From PKWO01 sp036384915 (GTDB lineage: Bacteria > Pseudomonadota > Gammaproteobacteria > Burkholderiales > Burkholderiaceae_D), in assembly GCA_036384915.1 (NCBI GenBank), contig DASVLJ010000027.1, positions 124,001 through 188,000 of the forward strand: DNA of 64,000 nt, in the 5' to 3' direction. The notes beneath the pieces are model-generated. The model was not told the DNA's origin, did not search any database, and was given only the letters and a program-made list of their open reading frames with translations. Shown here piece after piece: positions 8,901-20,950 of this stretch. Position 1 is the stretch's first letter. The number at the start of each line of letters is the position of its first letter. Both the position numbers and the translations under genes were made by a program.

Positions 8901-9323
8901 TCAGAAAGGTTTGACGACGACGAGAATCACGATGGCAAGCAAGACCAGTACAGGCACTTCATTGAACCAGCGGAACCATACGTGGCTGCGCTTGTTTTCG
9001 CCGCGCTCGAATTTTTTCAGCAGCGAGCCGCAGGCATGGTGATAACCGAGGAGCACGACCACCAGGGCCAGCTTGGCATGCAGCCAGCCATTGCCCGGAC
9101 CCTTGCCGATGCCGAAATAGAGCCACAGCGCCAGGCCGAGCAGCAATGCCAGCACGGCCAGCATGCTCATGAAGCGGTACAGTTTGCGCGCCATCAACAG
9201 CAGGCGTGCCGTGGCCGCCTGGTCGGTTTCCATGGCCAGGTTCACCAAGATGCGCGGCAGGTAAAACAGGCCGGCGAACCAGGAAGTGACGAAGACGATA
9301 TGCAGTGCCTTGATCCAGAGCAT
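8901..9323 (-). CDS. hemJ: HemJ/CopD-family membrane protein, probable protoporphyrinogen IX oxidase
   Basis: The 140-residue inner-membrane protein has four hydrophobic helices and the features of the HemJ (UPF0093) family: a conserved His in the first helix (MLWIKALHIVF), an Arg at the end of that helix region (LPRILV), and the WLHAKLALV segment with conserved His and Lys. HemJ oxidises protoporphyrinogen IX to protoporphyrin IX in bacteria lacking HemG and HemY. The ferrochelatase that uses the product is encoded in the same window at 39240. It is followed by the isomerase gene and preceded closely by proA (8 bases), so it probably sits in one transcription unit with them. The related copper-resistance label CopD is less likely for this length. 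Confidence 0.82.
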   Translation of the reverse strand: MLWIKALHIVFVTSWFAGLFYLPRILVNLAMETDQAATARLLLMARKLYRFMSMLAVLALLLGLALWLYFGIGKGPGNGWLHAKLALVVVLLGYHHACGSLLKKFERGENKRSHVWFRWFNEVPVLVLLAIVILVVVKPF

Positions 9324-9331
9324 GGCGTATC

Positions 9332-10597
9332 CTATTGCCGCACTTCGCCGTGGCCGAACACCACGTACTTGAGCGAGGTCAAGCCTTCGAGCCCGACCGG
9401 GCCGCGCGCATGCAGCTTGTCGTTCGAGATACCGATCTCGGCGCCGAGACCGTATTCGAAGCCGTCGGCAAAGCGCGTAGAGGCATTGACCATGACCGAA
9501 GCGGAATCCACCTCGCGCACGAAGCGCATGGCCCGCGAGTAGTCTTCGGTGATGATGGAATCGGTATGTTGCGAAGAATGCGTATTGATGTGCGAGATCG
9601 CTTCATCCGTGTCGGCGACGACCTTCACGGCCAGGATGGGTGCGAGGTACTCGGTATCCCAATCCTCGGCCACTGCCTGTTTCAGGTGCGGGTAGCCGGC
9701 AAGAATCTTGTGCGCTTCGTCGTCGCAGCGTAGCTCGACTTCCTTGGTCCGGTACAGCTCGGCCAATTGCGGCAGAATCTGCGGCGCAACGGTACGCGCA
9801 ACCAGAAGCGTCTCCATCGTGTTGCAGGTGCCATAACGATGGCACTTGGCATTGAAGGCCACGTCCCTGGCTTTTGTGAGATCGGCCTTGTCGTCGATAT
9901 AGACGTGGCAGATGCCGTCCAGGTGCTTGATCATCGGCACCTTCGATTCTTGCATCAGGCGCGCGATCAGGCCCTTGCCGCCGCGCGGCACGATCACGTC
10001 GACATACTCGGTCATGGTGATCAATTCGCCGACGGCGGCGCGGTCGGTGGTTTCCACCACTTGCACCGCGTCGGCGGGCAGGCCCGCGCCCTGCAAGCCT
10101 TCCTTGACGATCCTGGCCAGCGCCTGGTTGCAATGGATCGCTTCCGAGCCGCCGCGCAGGATGGTGGCGTTGCCGCTCTTGATGCACAAACCGGCGGCAT
10201 CGACCGTCACGTTGGGCCGTGCTTCATAGATGATGCCGATCACGCCGAGCGGCACGCGCATCTGTCCGACCTGGATGCCGGTCGGGCGGTATTTCATGTT
10301 CGAGATTTCACCGATCGGGTCGGGCAGGGCGACGATCTGCTCCAGCCCTTCGGCCATGGTCGCGATGGCCTTGTCCGACAAGGTGAGGCGGTCCAGCATG
10401 GCTGGCTCCAGGCCGCTGGCGCGTGCCGCGTCCAGGTCCTTGCGATTGGCTTCGCGCAGCAGTTCGGCGTCGCGCCGGATGGCGGCGGCGATCAGGGAAA
10501 GCGCGCGGTTTTTTGCGGCGGTATCGGCACGGGCCATGGCGCGCGAAGCTGTGCGCGCATTGCGGCCGATTTTTTGCATGTAGTTTGCGATGTCCAT
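9332..10597 (-). CDS. proA: gamma-glutamyl phosphate reductase
   Basis: The 421-residue enzyme reduces gamma-glutamyl phosphate to glutamate-5-semialdehyde with NADPH, the second step of proline synthesis. The aldehyde-dehydrogenase-like fold is recognisable, with the conserved segments [32 protein letters not shown] and the active-site Cys region [15 protein letters not shown]. The start at 10597 (MDIANYMQ) agrees with the usual N terminus; upstream in-frame codons cross a palindrome. The gamma-glutamyl kinase proB is not in the window. It lies between holA and hemJ, an arrangement of closely packed housekeeping genes. Confidence 0.95.
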   Translation of the reverse strand: MDIANYMQKIGRNARTASRAMARADTAAKNRALSLIAAAIRRDAELLREANRKDLDAARASGLEPAMLDRLTLSDKAIATMAEGLEQIVALPDPIGEISNMKYRPTGIQVGQMRVPLGVIGIIYEARPNVTVDAAGLCIKSGNATILRGGSEAIHCNQALARIVKEGLQGAGLPADAVQVVETTDRAAVGELITMTEYVDVIVPRGGKGLIARLMQESKVPMIKHLDGICHVYIDDKADLTKARDVAFNAKCHRYGTCNTMETLLVARTVAPQILPQLAELYRTKEVELRCDDEAHKILAGYPHLKQAVAEDWDTEYLAPILAVKVVADTDEAISHINTHSSQHTDSIITEDYSRAMRFVREVDSASVMVNASTRFADGFEYGLGAEIGISNDKLHARGPVGLEGLTSLKYVVFGHGEVRQ

Positions 10598-10623
10598 GTT
10601 TGTTGCCACGAGTGACTGATAGC

Positions 10624-10647
10624 CCCTCTCCCACAGGCGGGAGAGGG
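10624..10647. terminator. perfect CCCTCTCCC/GGGAGAGGG hairpin
   Basis: A nine-base perfect stem with a six-base loop fills the 64-base gap between the holA stop (10662) and the proA start (10597). It lacks a U-tract. Its arms are nearly identical to the hairpin at 8248, so it is probably a dispersed palindromic repeat acting as a transcript-end or stability element. Confidence 0.45.
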
Positions 10648-10661
10648 ATGTAAAGTGTACC

Positions 10662-11687
10662 TTACACCGGCGTCCCGCGCGCAATCCGCATGCCCAGTTC
10701 GCGCAAGCTATCCCACGCGTCGCCGGCATGTTTTTTCGCCCGCAGACCCTTGATCATGCGGTCGATCTGCGCGGCATCCTGCAGGCAAGCCTCAAGCGTC
10801 GATAGGCGCAGGCGGCGCAGGGCCGGCTCCATCAAGCGCTCGCGCGGACCCCATATCCGGTATTCCTTCAAAAGCATGCCCAACTGGCGCCCTTCGGCCA
10901 TCGCCGCTTTCAATTTCAACAGTGTGCGGATTTCCTCGGCCATGGCCCACAGCACCAGCGGCAATGCCTCGCCCTCGCCTTGCAGGCCTTCCATCATGCG
11001 CACCAGCCGGGCCACGTCGCCGCCCAGCATGGCTTCATTGAGCTTGAATACGTCGTAGCGCGCCACGTTCAGTACCGCGTCATGCACCTGTTCGAATTCG
11101 AGCTTGCCTTCGGGATAGAGCAGGGCGAGCTTCTGGATTTCCTGATGCGCCGCCAGCAGATTGCCTTCCACCCTGTCGGCGATGAAGCTCAAACTTTCCT
11201 TGCCGGCGCTATGGCCTTGCGCTGCCAGGCGCATGCCGATCCAGCCAGCCAATTGGGTGCGTTCGACCATGGGGATGTCGATGAACACGGCGGCTTGCTG
11301 CAGGCTGGCGACCCAGGCCGTCTTTTGCGTGGCCCAGTCGAGCTTGGGCAGCGTGATCAGCGTGACGTTGTCTGGCGAGAGGTCGCCGGCATATTGCTGC
11401 AAGGCTTGCCCGCCATCCTTGCCCGGCTTGCCGGTGGGGATGCGCAATTCGATCAGCTTGCGGTCGCCGAACAGCGATTGCGACTGGTTGGCCGCCGTCA
11501 ACTCGCCCCATTTGAAGCCCCGTTCGACGGTCAGAACCTCTCGTTCGGTAAAACCCTGCGCGCGCGCGGCCTTGCGTATCTTGTCCGCCGCTTCGATGGC
11601 CAGCAAGTGTTCGTCGCTGGCGATGACGTATAGCGGTGCCAGCGGCTTACTTAAATGCCCGTCAAGCGCATCCGGCCGTAACTGCAT
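10662..11687 (-). CDS. holA: DNA polymerase III delta subunit
   Basis: The 341-residue protein is the clamp-loader delta subunit, which opens the beta sliding clamp. The N-terminal AAA+-like domain starts with [18 protein letters not shown], the usual nucleotide-fold entry without a functional P-loop. The segment [14 protein letters not shown] and the C-terminal collar domain ([22 protein letters not shown]) match the family. It follows lptE by 7 bases, in the common proteobacterial order leuS-lptE-holA. All three therefore form one operon read from the minus strand. Confidence 0.93.
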   Translation of the reverse strand: MQLRPDALDGHLSKPLAPLYVIASDEHLLAIEAADKIRKAARAQGFTEREVLTVERGFKWGELTAANQSQSLFGDRKLIELRIPTGKPGKDGGQALQQYAGDLSPDNVTLITLPKLDWATQKTAWVASLQQAAVFIDIPMVERTQLAGWIGMRLAAQGHSAGKESLSFIADRVEGNLLAAHQEIQKLALLYPEGKLEFEQVHDAVLNVARYDVFKLNEAMLGGDVARLVRMMEGLQGEGEALPLVLWAMAEEIRTLLKLKAAMAEGRQLGMLLKEYRIWGPRERLMEPALRRLRLSTLEACLQDAAQIDRMIKGLRAKKHAGDAWDSLRELGMRIARGTPV

Positions 11688-11694
11688 GGCGCAT

Positions 11695-12207
11695 TCACTC
11701 CGGCAATTTCATGGCCGACAGGCGGCGCATGACTTGCATGGCCAGGTCCTGCTGCATGTCTTTGTACAGGTTGTCGGCTTCGGTTTCCTTGGCCAGGGCA
11801 TACGAGGAATTGAAGCTCATGTCGCGCTTCAGAGTGAAGGGCGTGACCGGGATCAGTTCGTGGCCATTGTTGTCGCGCACATGGAACGAAAAGCGGTACA
11901 ACAGCGTGAATTCGATCGGCTGGCCTGCGCCGTTCAAGGAAAGCACTGTGCGTTCGCGCCTTTCCGGCTCGACGACTTCGAGCACCGCTTCGGCCTTGTT
12001 CGGATCGTTGACGATCTCGGTGCCGCCGGCTGCTTCGATATTGCGCACGATGCTTACGCGCAGGGGCGAATTGGCCGGCAAGCCGATATAGATCGACTTG
12101 ACCGGCAGGCGCACCTCGGCGTTGCCGCGCAGGTGGAAGCCGCAACCCGAGAGCAGGGCCAGTGCCAGGAAGGCGAGAACGGATTGCGCGCGACGTAGTG
12201 TGAGCAT
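11695..12207 (-). CDS. lptE: LPS-assembly lipoprotein LptE
   Basis: The 170-residue protein is the outer-membrane lipoprotein that plugs the LptD barrel and helps insert lipopolysaccharide. A lipoprotein signal peptide ends in the lipobox LLSGC with Cys22 as the lipidated residue, followed by GFHLRG, the conserved start of mature LptE. It lies between leuS (5 bases upstream) and holA (7 bases downstream), exactly the conserved leuS-lptE-holA cluster, which supports the assignment beyond the weak overall conservation of the family. Confidence 0.92.
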   Translation of the reverse strand: MLTLRRAQSVLAFLALALLSGCGFHLRGNAEVRLPVKSIYIGLPANSPLRVSIVRNIEAAGGTEIVNDPNKAEAVLEVVEPERRERTVLSLNGAGQPIEFTLLYRFSFHVRDNNGHELIPVTPFTLKRDMSFNSSYALAKETEADNLYKDMQQDLAMQVMRRLSAMKLPE

Positions 12208-12212
12208 AAGGA

Positions 12213-15122
<2,910 letters not shown>

Positions 15123-15144
15123 CGGTTGAAGAGGTGGTCGCGAC

Positions 15145-15702
15145 TTAAAACGCGGCTTGTTGCAGACGGTAGACCAGTTCGCTCGAATTGGCTGCCGAGA
15201 ACTTGCGCATCAGGCGCGAGCGGTGCATTTCGACGGTGCGCGGGGAAAGGCCAATCTGGCGCGCAATCAGCTTGCTGGTCTTGCCGTCGATGAGCAGGGC
15301 GGCAATCTCGCGTTCGCGCGGCGTCATTTCAGCCGACACGGTACGCTTGTGGCTGATGTCTTCGAACGACCAGATGGCCGAGGCATGCGGGTCGTCGCGC
15401 TGCAGGGTATTGCCGCAGACATGGCACCAAAACAGCTCTTCGCTGGCGCGCTTCATGATGCGCTCGTCGGCGTAGCAGCCGTTGACGTGCAGCGTGGGCA
15501 GCATGTTGTGGCCGATGCGGTTGAAATCGTCCACGGTGGGATAGAGCACGGAAAAGGATTTGCCGACCAGCGCTTGACGTTCGTAGCCGAACATGCGGGC
15601 CAGGGCGTCGTTGCAATCCTGGATCACGCGCTGGCGCGAAATGCACATGCCCAGCGGCGCATGCTGGAAGATGAATTGGTAATCGATCGCCTGTGCATTC
15701 AT
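15145..15702 (-). CDS. PAS-domain LuxR-type transcriptional regulator
   Basis: The 185-residue regulator has an N-terminal PAS domain (about residues 5-115: FIFQHAPLGMCISRQRVIQDCNDALARMFGY) and a C-terminal LuxR/FixJ helix-turn-helix (TPREREIAALLIDGKTSKLIARQIGLSPRTVEMHRSRL split over residues 127-165). No receiver domain or phosphoacceptor is present, so the PAS domain itself would bind a ligand or cofactor. I chose ATG at 15702; a GTG three codons upstream is also possible. It lies upstream of leuS and downstream of the liv transporter stop with a 197-base gap, and may regulate that transporter, but this is only positional inference. Confidence 0.85.
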   Translation of the reverse strand: MNAQAIDYQFIFQHAPLGMCISRQRVIQDCNDALARMFGYERQALVGKSFSVLYPTVDDFNRIGHNMLPTLHVNGCYADERIMKRASEELFWCHVCGNTLQRDDPHASAIWSFEDISHKRTVSAEMTPREREIAALLIDGKTSKLIARQIGLSPRTVEMHRSRLMRKFSAANSSELVYRLQQAAF

Positions 15703-15851
15703 GATGTACACCGGTTAGCTGCGCACTACTCTACACAAGGACAACTTCTTTCGTAAAGAGCAAGAAGGTAAATCGGGTCGATTATCGCCCAGCTTGCCGA
15801 ATCAAGGTTTTGTGCTGCAATGCGCTATTTCCCCGCGCCCTCTTGCTTATT

Positions 15852-15892
15852 ATTGGGCGGGAGCGCCCCCAATGCAATGCTGCGAAGCAGCA
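15852..15892 (-). terminator. putative terminator after livM
   Basis: Two hairpins follow the livM stop (15900) on the minus strand: TGCTGC/GCAGCA around TTCGC-like loop at 15878-15892, then ATTGGG/CCCAAT with an inner bulge at 15852-15873. An A/T-rich stretch (AATAATAAG) follows the second. It would end the livKGFHM transcript. The fold is moderate and no long U-run is present. Confidence 0.45.
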
Positions 15893-15899
15893 ACTCCTG

Positions 15900-16961
15900 T
15901 CAACGCAAGGCCCGTGCGCGCAGCTTGCCGACGATGCCTGTTGGTAAAAAATAAACGGAAAGAATGAACAGCACGCCGAGCCAGAGCAGCCAGCGGTCCG
16001 GCGAAAATAGCGCGGCCAGCAGCGGCACGCTCTGTGCTGCACTGGCCGCGTGCGCCATCAAATCTTCCAGGTAGCTCTGCGCCAGGATAAAGATTGCCGT
16101 GCCGCAGATCGCGCCATACAGTGTACCCATGCCGCCGATCACCACGATCAGGAGGATATCGACCATGATTTCGAAGGAGAGCGAGGTCTCGGGGCCGGTG
16201 TTGTGCTGCCACAGTGCCATCAGGGCGCCGGCCAGCGTGGCGAACAGGGCGGCGAACACGTTGGCCATGGTGCGGTATGCCAGGGTGTTGTAGCCGATCG
16301 CTTCGGCGCGGAACACGTTTTCTCGTATTGCCTGCAGCACGCGGCCGAACGGCGAGTTGACGATACGCAGCATCTTCAGGAACATGATCAGCGCGCAAAA
16401 GAACACCAGGTAGTAAGTCAGCACGCGGCCCGTGATGGCAATGCCCAGCACCTGCGCATCGAACAACTGATAACCCGGAGTAAGTACGTCCGGCACGGAA
16501 AAATTCAAGCCGTCGTCGCCCCCGGTCAAGTCCGACATCTGCGAGGCGAGCGTCTGGAACGAAAAGGCCACGGCCAGCGTGATCATGGAAAAGAAGATGG
16601 CACGCACGCGCAGCGAAAACAGGCCGATCACAAGGGAGAGCACGGAGGATAAGGCCAACGCGCCGAGCAAGCCCCAGCCTATGCCGGCCCAGCTTCCGTT
16701 GTAATGAGTGCAGCCTATCGCCACGCCATAGGCGCCGATGCCGAAAAACATGGTGTGGGCGAAGGAGACGATACCGGTGTAGCCGAGCAGGAGGTCGTAG
16801 CTCGCCACCAGCACGATGAAATACATGATCTTGGCGGCCACGCCCAGCGTCTTTGCGCCGGGGAAGGCGAAAGGCGTGAAGGCTAGCACCAGCACAACGA
16901 TCAGAAGCAGGATGGTAAGCGGCTTGCCGCGCGGCGGGTCGTTGGACAATAGCGCGATCAT
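15900..16961 (-). CDS. livM: branched-chain amino-acid type ABC transporter permease LivM
   Basis: The 353-residue inner-membrane permease has about ten hydrophobic helices and the LivM segment LLLGYTGIVSFAHTMFFGIGAYGVAIG. The EAA-like cytoplasmic loop FGRVLQAIRENVFRAEAIGYN contacts the ATPases. The start at 16961 overlaps the livH stop by four bases (ATGA), indicating translational coupling, so the much longer in-frame extension upstream is rejected. It is the last gene of livKGFHM. Substrate is likely a branched-chain amino acid or another small carboxylate; the family also takes urea, amides and aromatic acids. Confidence 0.9.
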   Translation of the reverse strand: MIALLSNDPPRGKPLTILLLIVVLVLAFTPFAFPGAKTLGVAAKIMYFIVLVASYDLLLGYTGIVSFAHTMFFGIGAYGVAIGCTHYNGSWAGIGWGLLGALALSSVLSLVIGLFSLRVRAIFFSMITLAVAFSFQTLASQMSDLTGGDDGLNFSVPDVLTPGYQLFDAQVLGIAITGRVLTYYLVFFCALIMFLKMLRIVNSPFGRVLQAIRENVFRAEAIGYNTLAYRTMANVFAALFATLAGALMALWQHNTGPETSLSFEIMVDILLIVVIGGMGTLYGAICGTAIFILAQSYLEDLMAHAASAAQSVPLLAALFSPDRWLLWLGVLFILSVYFLPTGIVGKLRARALR

Positions 16962-18016
16962 TTGCTGCTCGAAAAGAGTCCCTGCGGGCGCCACAGGAGG
17001 ATGGCGACCATCAGGAGGATATTGGAAAACGGCGTCAAGCCGATGGAAAGCGTCGAGGTCAACGGGACGGCCGGCGCGAGGAAGCCGACATAGTTCGCCG
17101 CCAGCCCCATCAAGATCGCACCGAGGAAAGACCCCGAAGTCGAGCCCAGCCCGCCGATGATGATGACCATGAAGATGATCACGTTGACTTGCGCACCCAT
17201 TTGCGGCGCCACGCCTTGCTGGTACAAGCCCCACATCACGCCGCCCAGCCCGGCCAAGGCCGAGCCGGCCATGAACACGCCGATGAACAGGCGGTCGATG
17301 CGATAGCCCAGGCTTTCCACCATCTCGCGGTCCTGCACGCCGGCGCGCACCAGCAGGCCGATCTTGGTGCGGCTCAGGATCAGGATCAGCGCGAGGTAGA
17401 CCGCGATACCGACGGCCAGGGCCACCAGGCGGTATTTTTCCACCGCCGCATCGCCGAATTCGAGCGAACCGGCCAGGGCCGCCGGCAAGGGCATGGGCGC
17501 TTGCTGCGGGCCCCAGAACATCTTGATCAATTCCTCGCCGACCACCATGCCGCCCATGGTGATCAGAATTTGCTTCAAGTGCTGGCCGTAGACGCGCCGG
17601 ATGAGCAGGCGTTCGAATACCAGGCCGGCGATGGCCGTGGCGGCCATCGCCGCCAGCGCCGCGAGGCCGAGGGCGGCGAGGTTGAGGCCGAGATTGTCGG
17701 CCGCCGTCCAGTCGCCCAGCGTACCCAGCACGCTCATGGCGACGAAGGCGCCCAGTGCGATGAAAATGCCGTGGCCGAAATTAAACACGTCCATCAAGCC
17801 GAAGATCAGCGTCAGGCCGGAAGCGATGATGAAGATGATCATGCCCATCGCCAGGCCCGCCACCGAGAGGGTGACCCAGGTCGGGCCCGAGCCGATGAAG
17901 ACATACCCTACCGCGCAGACCAGCGGCAGCAAGGCCAGCGGCATCCAGTCGATACGGCGCAAGAATCCCGGCGGGGCGGCCGTCGTGCCTGCTGGAGTTG
18001 TGGCAACTGTGTCCAT
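16958..18016 (-). CDS. livH: branched-chain amino-acid type ABC transporter permease LivH
   Basis: The 352-residue protein is the second membrane subunit of the same transporter, with 8-9 hydrophobic helices. It includes the LivH signature ASGLTLIFGLMDVFNFGHG and the cytoplasmic coupling segment VQDREMVESLGYRIDRL. It has an N-terminal hydrophilic extension (about 25 residues rich in Thr, Ala and Pro) that most LivH proteins lack. It follows livF by 7 bases and overlaps livM by 4, within one operon. Confidence 0.9.
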   Translation of the reverse strand: MDTVATTPAGTTAAPPGFLRRIDWMPLALLPLVCAVGYVFIGSGPTWVTLSVAGLAMGMIIFIIASGLTLIFGLMDVFNFGHGIFIALGAFVAMSVLGTLGDWTAADNLGLNLAALGLAALAAMAATAIAGLVFERLLIRRVYGQHLKQILITMGGMVVGEELIKMFWGPQQAPMPLPAALAGSLEFGDAAVEKYRLVALAVGIAVYLALILILSRTKIGLLVRAGVQDREMVESLGYRIDRLFIGVFMAGSALAGLGGVMWGLYQQGVAPQMGAQVNVIIFMVIIIGGLGSTSGSFLGAILMGLAANYVGFLAPAVPLTSTLSIGLTPFSNILLMVAILLWRPQGLFSSSK

Positions 18017-18023
18017 GCTTTCC

Positions 18024-18758
18024 TTATTGGTGCGCAGCCGGCGAAAGGCCGAGCAGGCGGGTCTGCAATTCCTCGTCCTCGGCCAAGCGCGCCATCGCGC
18101 CGCGATGCACTACGTGGCCGTTATCCATCACGGCCACGCCATCGCCCAATTGCCTGGCAAAGTTGAAATTCTGCTCCACCAGCAGGATCGTGGTCCTGGC
18201 GCGCTTCAATTCCTGGAACGCCTCGATCATGTTGGCGATGATGGCCGGCGCAAGACCTTTGCTGGGTTCGTCGATCAAGATCAGTTCGCGCGGTTCGACG
18301 ATGGCACGCGACACGGCCAGCATCTGCTTTTGCCCGCCCGAGAGCTTGCCGGCGGGGTGCTGCCAGAATTTCTTCATGGCCGGGAACAGCCGGAAAATCC
18401 ATTCCAGCCTCTGCGTATCGATTTCGCTTTCGCGCCTGGCATTGCGCGCGGCCAGGATCATGTTTTCGCGCACCGTCAGGTCGGCGAAGATGCCCATGCT
18501 TTCCGGCACATAGGCGATACCACGTTGCGCCAGTTCGGCCGTCGGCCGGCCGACGATATCCTTATCCTGAAACAGGATGCGGCCCTTGGATGCGGTCCAC
18601 AAGCCCATGATGGTGCGCAAGGTGGTCGATTTGCCGGCGCCGTTGCGTCCCAGGAGCATGGTCAATTCGCCCTGAGGGACTTCGAAATCGACGCCGTGCA
18701 GGATGTGATAGGCGCCGATGTGGGTATGCACGCTGTCCAATTTGAGCAGGGCGCTCAT
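18024..18758 (-). CDS. livF: branched-chain amino-acid type ABC transporter ATP-binding protein LivF
   Basis: The 244-residue ATPase carries Walker A GRNGAGKST, the ABC signature KLSGGQKQML and Walker B LILIDEPSKGL, the last typical of LivF. It would hydrolyse ATP together with LivG on the cytoplasmic face of the LivHM pore. Its start overlaps the livG stop by four bases, so the two ATPases are translated in a coupled way. Confidence 0.92.
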   Translation of the reverse strand: MSALLKLDSVHTHIGAYHILHGVDFEVPQGELTMLLGRNGAGKSTTLRTIMGLWTASKGRILFQDKDIVGRPTAELAQRGIAYVPESMGIFADLTVRENMILAARNARRESEIDTQRLEWIFRLFPAMKKFWQHPAGKLSGGQKQMLAVSRAIVEPRELILIDEPSKGLAPAIIANMIEAFQELKRARTTILLVEQNFNFARQLGDGVAVMDNGHVVHRGAMARLAEDEELQTRLLGLSPAAHQ

Positions 18759-19558
18759 GCTGCCTCCTGTGTCGGGGCGAGGCCCAGATAGGCTTGCTGC
18801 ACCACGGGCAGGGCGATCACGGTTTCAGGCTCGCCGTCGGCCACCATGGCGCCGTTGTGCAAGACCACGATGCGGTCGGCCAATTCGCGCACCACGTCCA
18901 TTTTGTGTTCCACCAGCAGCACGGTCTTGCCGCTGCGTTTTTTCAGCGCGCGGATCAGGTCGAGGATGACGGGCACCTCATCGACGCTCATGCCGGCAGT
19001 CGGTTCGTCGAACATGTAAATTTCCGGATCGAGCGCGATCAGCATGCCCACTTCCAGTTTGCGCTGGTCGCCATGGGAGAGCACGGCGGCATGCTTGATG
19101 CGCCGGTGTTTCAAGGACACCATTTCCAGTATCTGCTCGGTCCGTTCCAGCAAGGCCTTGCGCCTGTCCCACAAGCGCCACATGTCGATGCCGAGGCGCG
19201 CGCGCGATTGCAGTACCAGGCGAATGTTTTCCATCACCGTCAGGTTGGGAAACAGGTTGGTCAGCTGGAAGGCGCGCCCGATGCCGGCATGGGCGCGGCG
19301 CGAGGTGCGCATAGGCGTGATGTCGCGCCCTTCAAGCAAGACCCGGCCGCCCGTGGGGCGGATCTGGCCCGAGATCAGGTTGAAGTAAGTGGTCTTGCCG
19401 GCGCCATTGGGGCCGACGATCGCGGTCAAGGTGCCGCGGCGGAAGCCGCACGATACTTTGTCGACCGCAACGTGGCCGCCGAAGCGTACCGACAACTCGC
19501 GCGTCTCGAGCGAATACCCCTGAGCTTGCAGGCCCGATGCACTCTCAATCTCCGCCAT
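18755..19558 (-). CDS. livG: branched-chain amino-acid type ABC transporter ATP-binding protein LivG
   Basis: The 267-residue ATPase has Walker A GPNGAGKTT, Walker B IYMFDEPTAGMS and the H-loop VEHKMDVV. The signature motif is VLSHGDQRKLEVG; it reads SHGDQ rather than SGGQ, which is normal in a subset of LivG proteins. The length and the extended region between Walker A and signature (Phe-Gln-Leu-Thr Q-loop) fit LivG rather than LivF. It lies 3 bases after livK and before livF. Confidence 0.92.
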   Translation of the reverse strand: MAEIESASGLQAQGYSLETRELSVRFGGHVAVDKVSCGFRRGTLTAIVGPNGAGKTTYFNLISGQIRPTGGRVLLEGRDITPMRTSRRAHAGIGRAFQLTNLFPNLTVMENIRLVLQSRARLGIDMWRLWDRRKALLERTEQILEMVSLKHRRIKHAAVLSHGDQRKLEVGMLIALDPEIYMFDEPTAGMSVDEVPVILDLIRALKKRSGKTVLLVEHKMDVVRELADRIVVLHNGAMVADGEPETVIALPVVQQAYLGLAPTQEAA

Positions 19559-19561
19559 GGA

Positions 19562-20740
19562 TCAACGCTTGTTCTGGATCGGGATGTTCATCTCGTCCGG
19601 CGTGATTTCATGCACCAGCTCAGGCACGCCCCAGGCGAAGGCCGGATCGTCCTTGATGCGGAAGTGATACATCGATTGCATGGCTTGGTGGTCTTCCTTG
19701 CGGAAAGTCATCTTGCCCTTGGGCGTTTCGAAACTCATGCCTTCCATGGTGGCAATCAGCTTTTCCGTGTCGGTGTTGCCGCCGGTCTTTTTGAGCGCTT
19801 CGACCACGGCGATGCCGGCCGACATGCCGCCGGCGGTGAAAAAGTCAGGCGGTTGATGGAAGCGCTTGTAGTGTTCGGCCACGAGCCAGGTATTGACCGG
19901 GTTCTTCGGAATGCCGAAGTAGTAATACAGCGCGCCTTCCATGCCCGGGGTCTTCTTGAACGCCGTCATGGCCGGCAGGATGTTGCCGCCGGTCGAGATT
20001 TCGATGCCGTAGCGCTTCTTCAAATCCATGTCGGCCAGCTTGCCGAACGGGTCGCCTGCGCCGGCCCAGATCAGCCAGATGATCTTGCGGCCGGGCTTGT
20101 TTTTCAGCGCGTCGATGATGCGCTGCGCACCGGCGGTGAAGTCGGTGGTGGAAGCCGGCAGGTATTCCTCGTGAACCAGTTTGGCCTTCTTCAAGGCGCC
20201 CTTGAATGCCTTGACGCCGTCGCGGCCGAAGGCGGTGTCTACCGCCAGCGTGGCTACCGTAACGCCGTCCTTGTCGATGGCGACGGCGTTGGAAATGGCA
20301 TCCTGCGAGGAATTGCGGCCGGTCCGGAAGATATAGCGGTTCCACTTGTCGCCGGTGATCGAGTCGGCCACGGCCGGCTCGACCAGCAGAATCTTCTTGT
20401 ATTCCTGCGCCACCGGCAGCATGGCCAGTGCCACGCCCGATTGCGTCGGCCCGATGGCGAGATCGGCCTTGTCATCCTGATAGGCCGCTTCGAGCTGGGC
20501 CTTGCCTACATCGGGCTTGCCCTGGTCATCCTTGGGAATCACGACGATCTTGTTGCCGTTGACTTGCATCGTGCCGCCGGTCGCGTAATCGAGGCCCAGC
20601 ATCAGGCCGGCCTCGGTTTGCTTGGCATAGGCTTCAAGCGGACCGGTCTTGGAGTAGATCAGCGCAATCTTGATGTCTTTGGCGGCGGCGACATTGATGC
20701 AGCCGAGCAAGGCCAGGGTGGCCAGCAGGTATCGTCTCAT
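19562..20740 (-). CDS. livK: periplasmic substrate-binding protein of the Liv-type transporter
   Basis: The 392-residue protein is a type I periplasmic binding protein (peripla_BP_6). A cleavable signal peptide (hydrophobic residues 5-19, ending in VAAA) precedes the mature start KDIKIALIYSKTGPLEAYA. Typical family features are GPTQSGVALAM and the second-lobe hinge region FGIPKNPVN. I chose ATG 20740 because it directly begins the signal peptide. It is the first gene of the operon. The ligand cannot be read from the sequence; the binding pocket motif for leucine is not clearly conserved, so an aromatic or amide ligand is possible. Confidence 0.88.
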   Translation of the reverse strand: MRRYLLATLALLGCINVAAAKDIKIALIYSKTGPLEAYAKQTEAGLMLGLDYATGGTMQVNGNKIVVIPKDDQGKPDVGKAQLEAAYQDDKADLAIGPTQSGVALAMLPVAQEYKKILLVEPAVADSITGDKWNRYIFRTGRNSSQDAISNAVAIDKDGVTVATLAVDTAFGRDGVKAFKGALKKAKLVHEEYLPASTTDFTAGAQRIIDALKNKPGRKIIWLIWAGAGDPFGKLADMDLKKRYGIEISTGGNILPAMTAFKKTPGMEGALYYYFGIPKNPVNTWLVAEHYKRFHQPPDFFTAGGMSAGIAVVEALKKTGGNTDTEKLIATMEGMSFETPKGKMTFRKEDHQAMQSMYHFRIKDDPAFAWGVPELVHEITPDEMNIPIQNKR

Positions 20741-20950
20741 ATTCCAGGTCCTCTGATGGGGTGGTGGTGTACGCAAATAAGCAAGTAAATCAGCATACCG
20801 CATGCCCCGCCGCAGGGCATAGTCGTATAAATACGATAGCCGGGCGCTTTGGTCTTCCTACATGGCATTGCAATTTGACAAGTCGCGCCGATGTGTCTCG
20901 GCGTCATGCGCTAAAATGAGCTATTCGGTATCAATGCATCCCACACTGCC

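Noticed and set aside
16962..17234. Extended N terminus for LivM starting at 17234
   Set aside because: The extension is Arg/Gly-rich reverse-frame-like sequence over livH; the ATGA overlap at 16958-16961 marks the true start.
18794..20788. Long plus-strand open frame opposite livG and livK (664 codons)
   Set aside because: Spans two confident minus-strand genes; no domain.
20875..20880. TTGACA -35 box upstream of anbu
   Set aside because: No acceptable -10 box lies 16-18 bases downstream.
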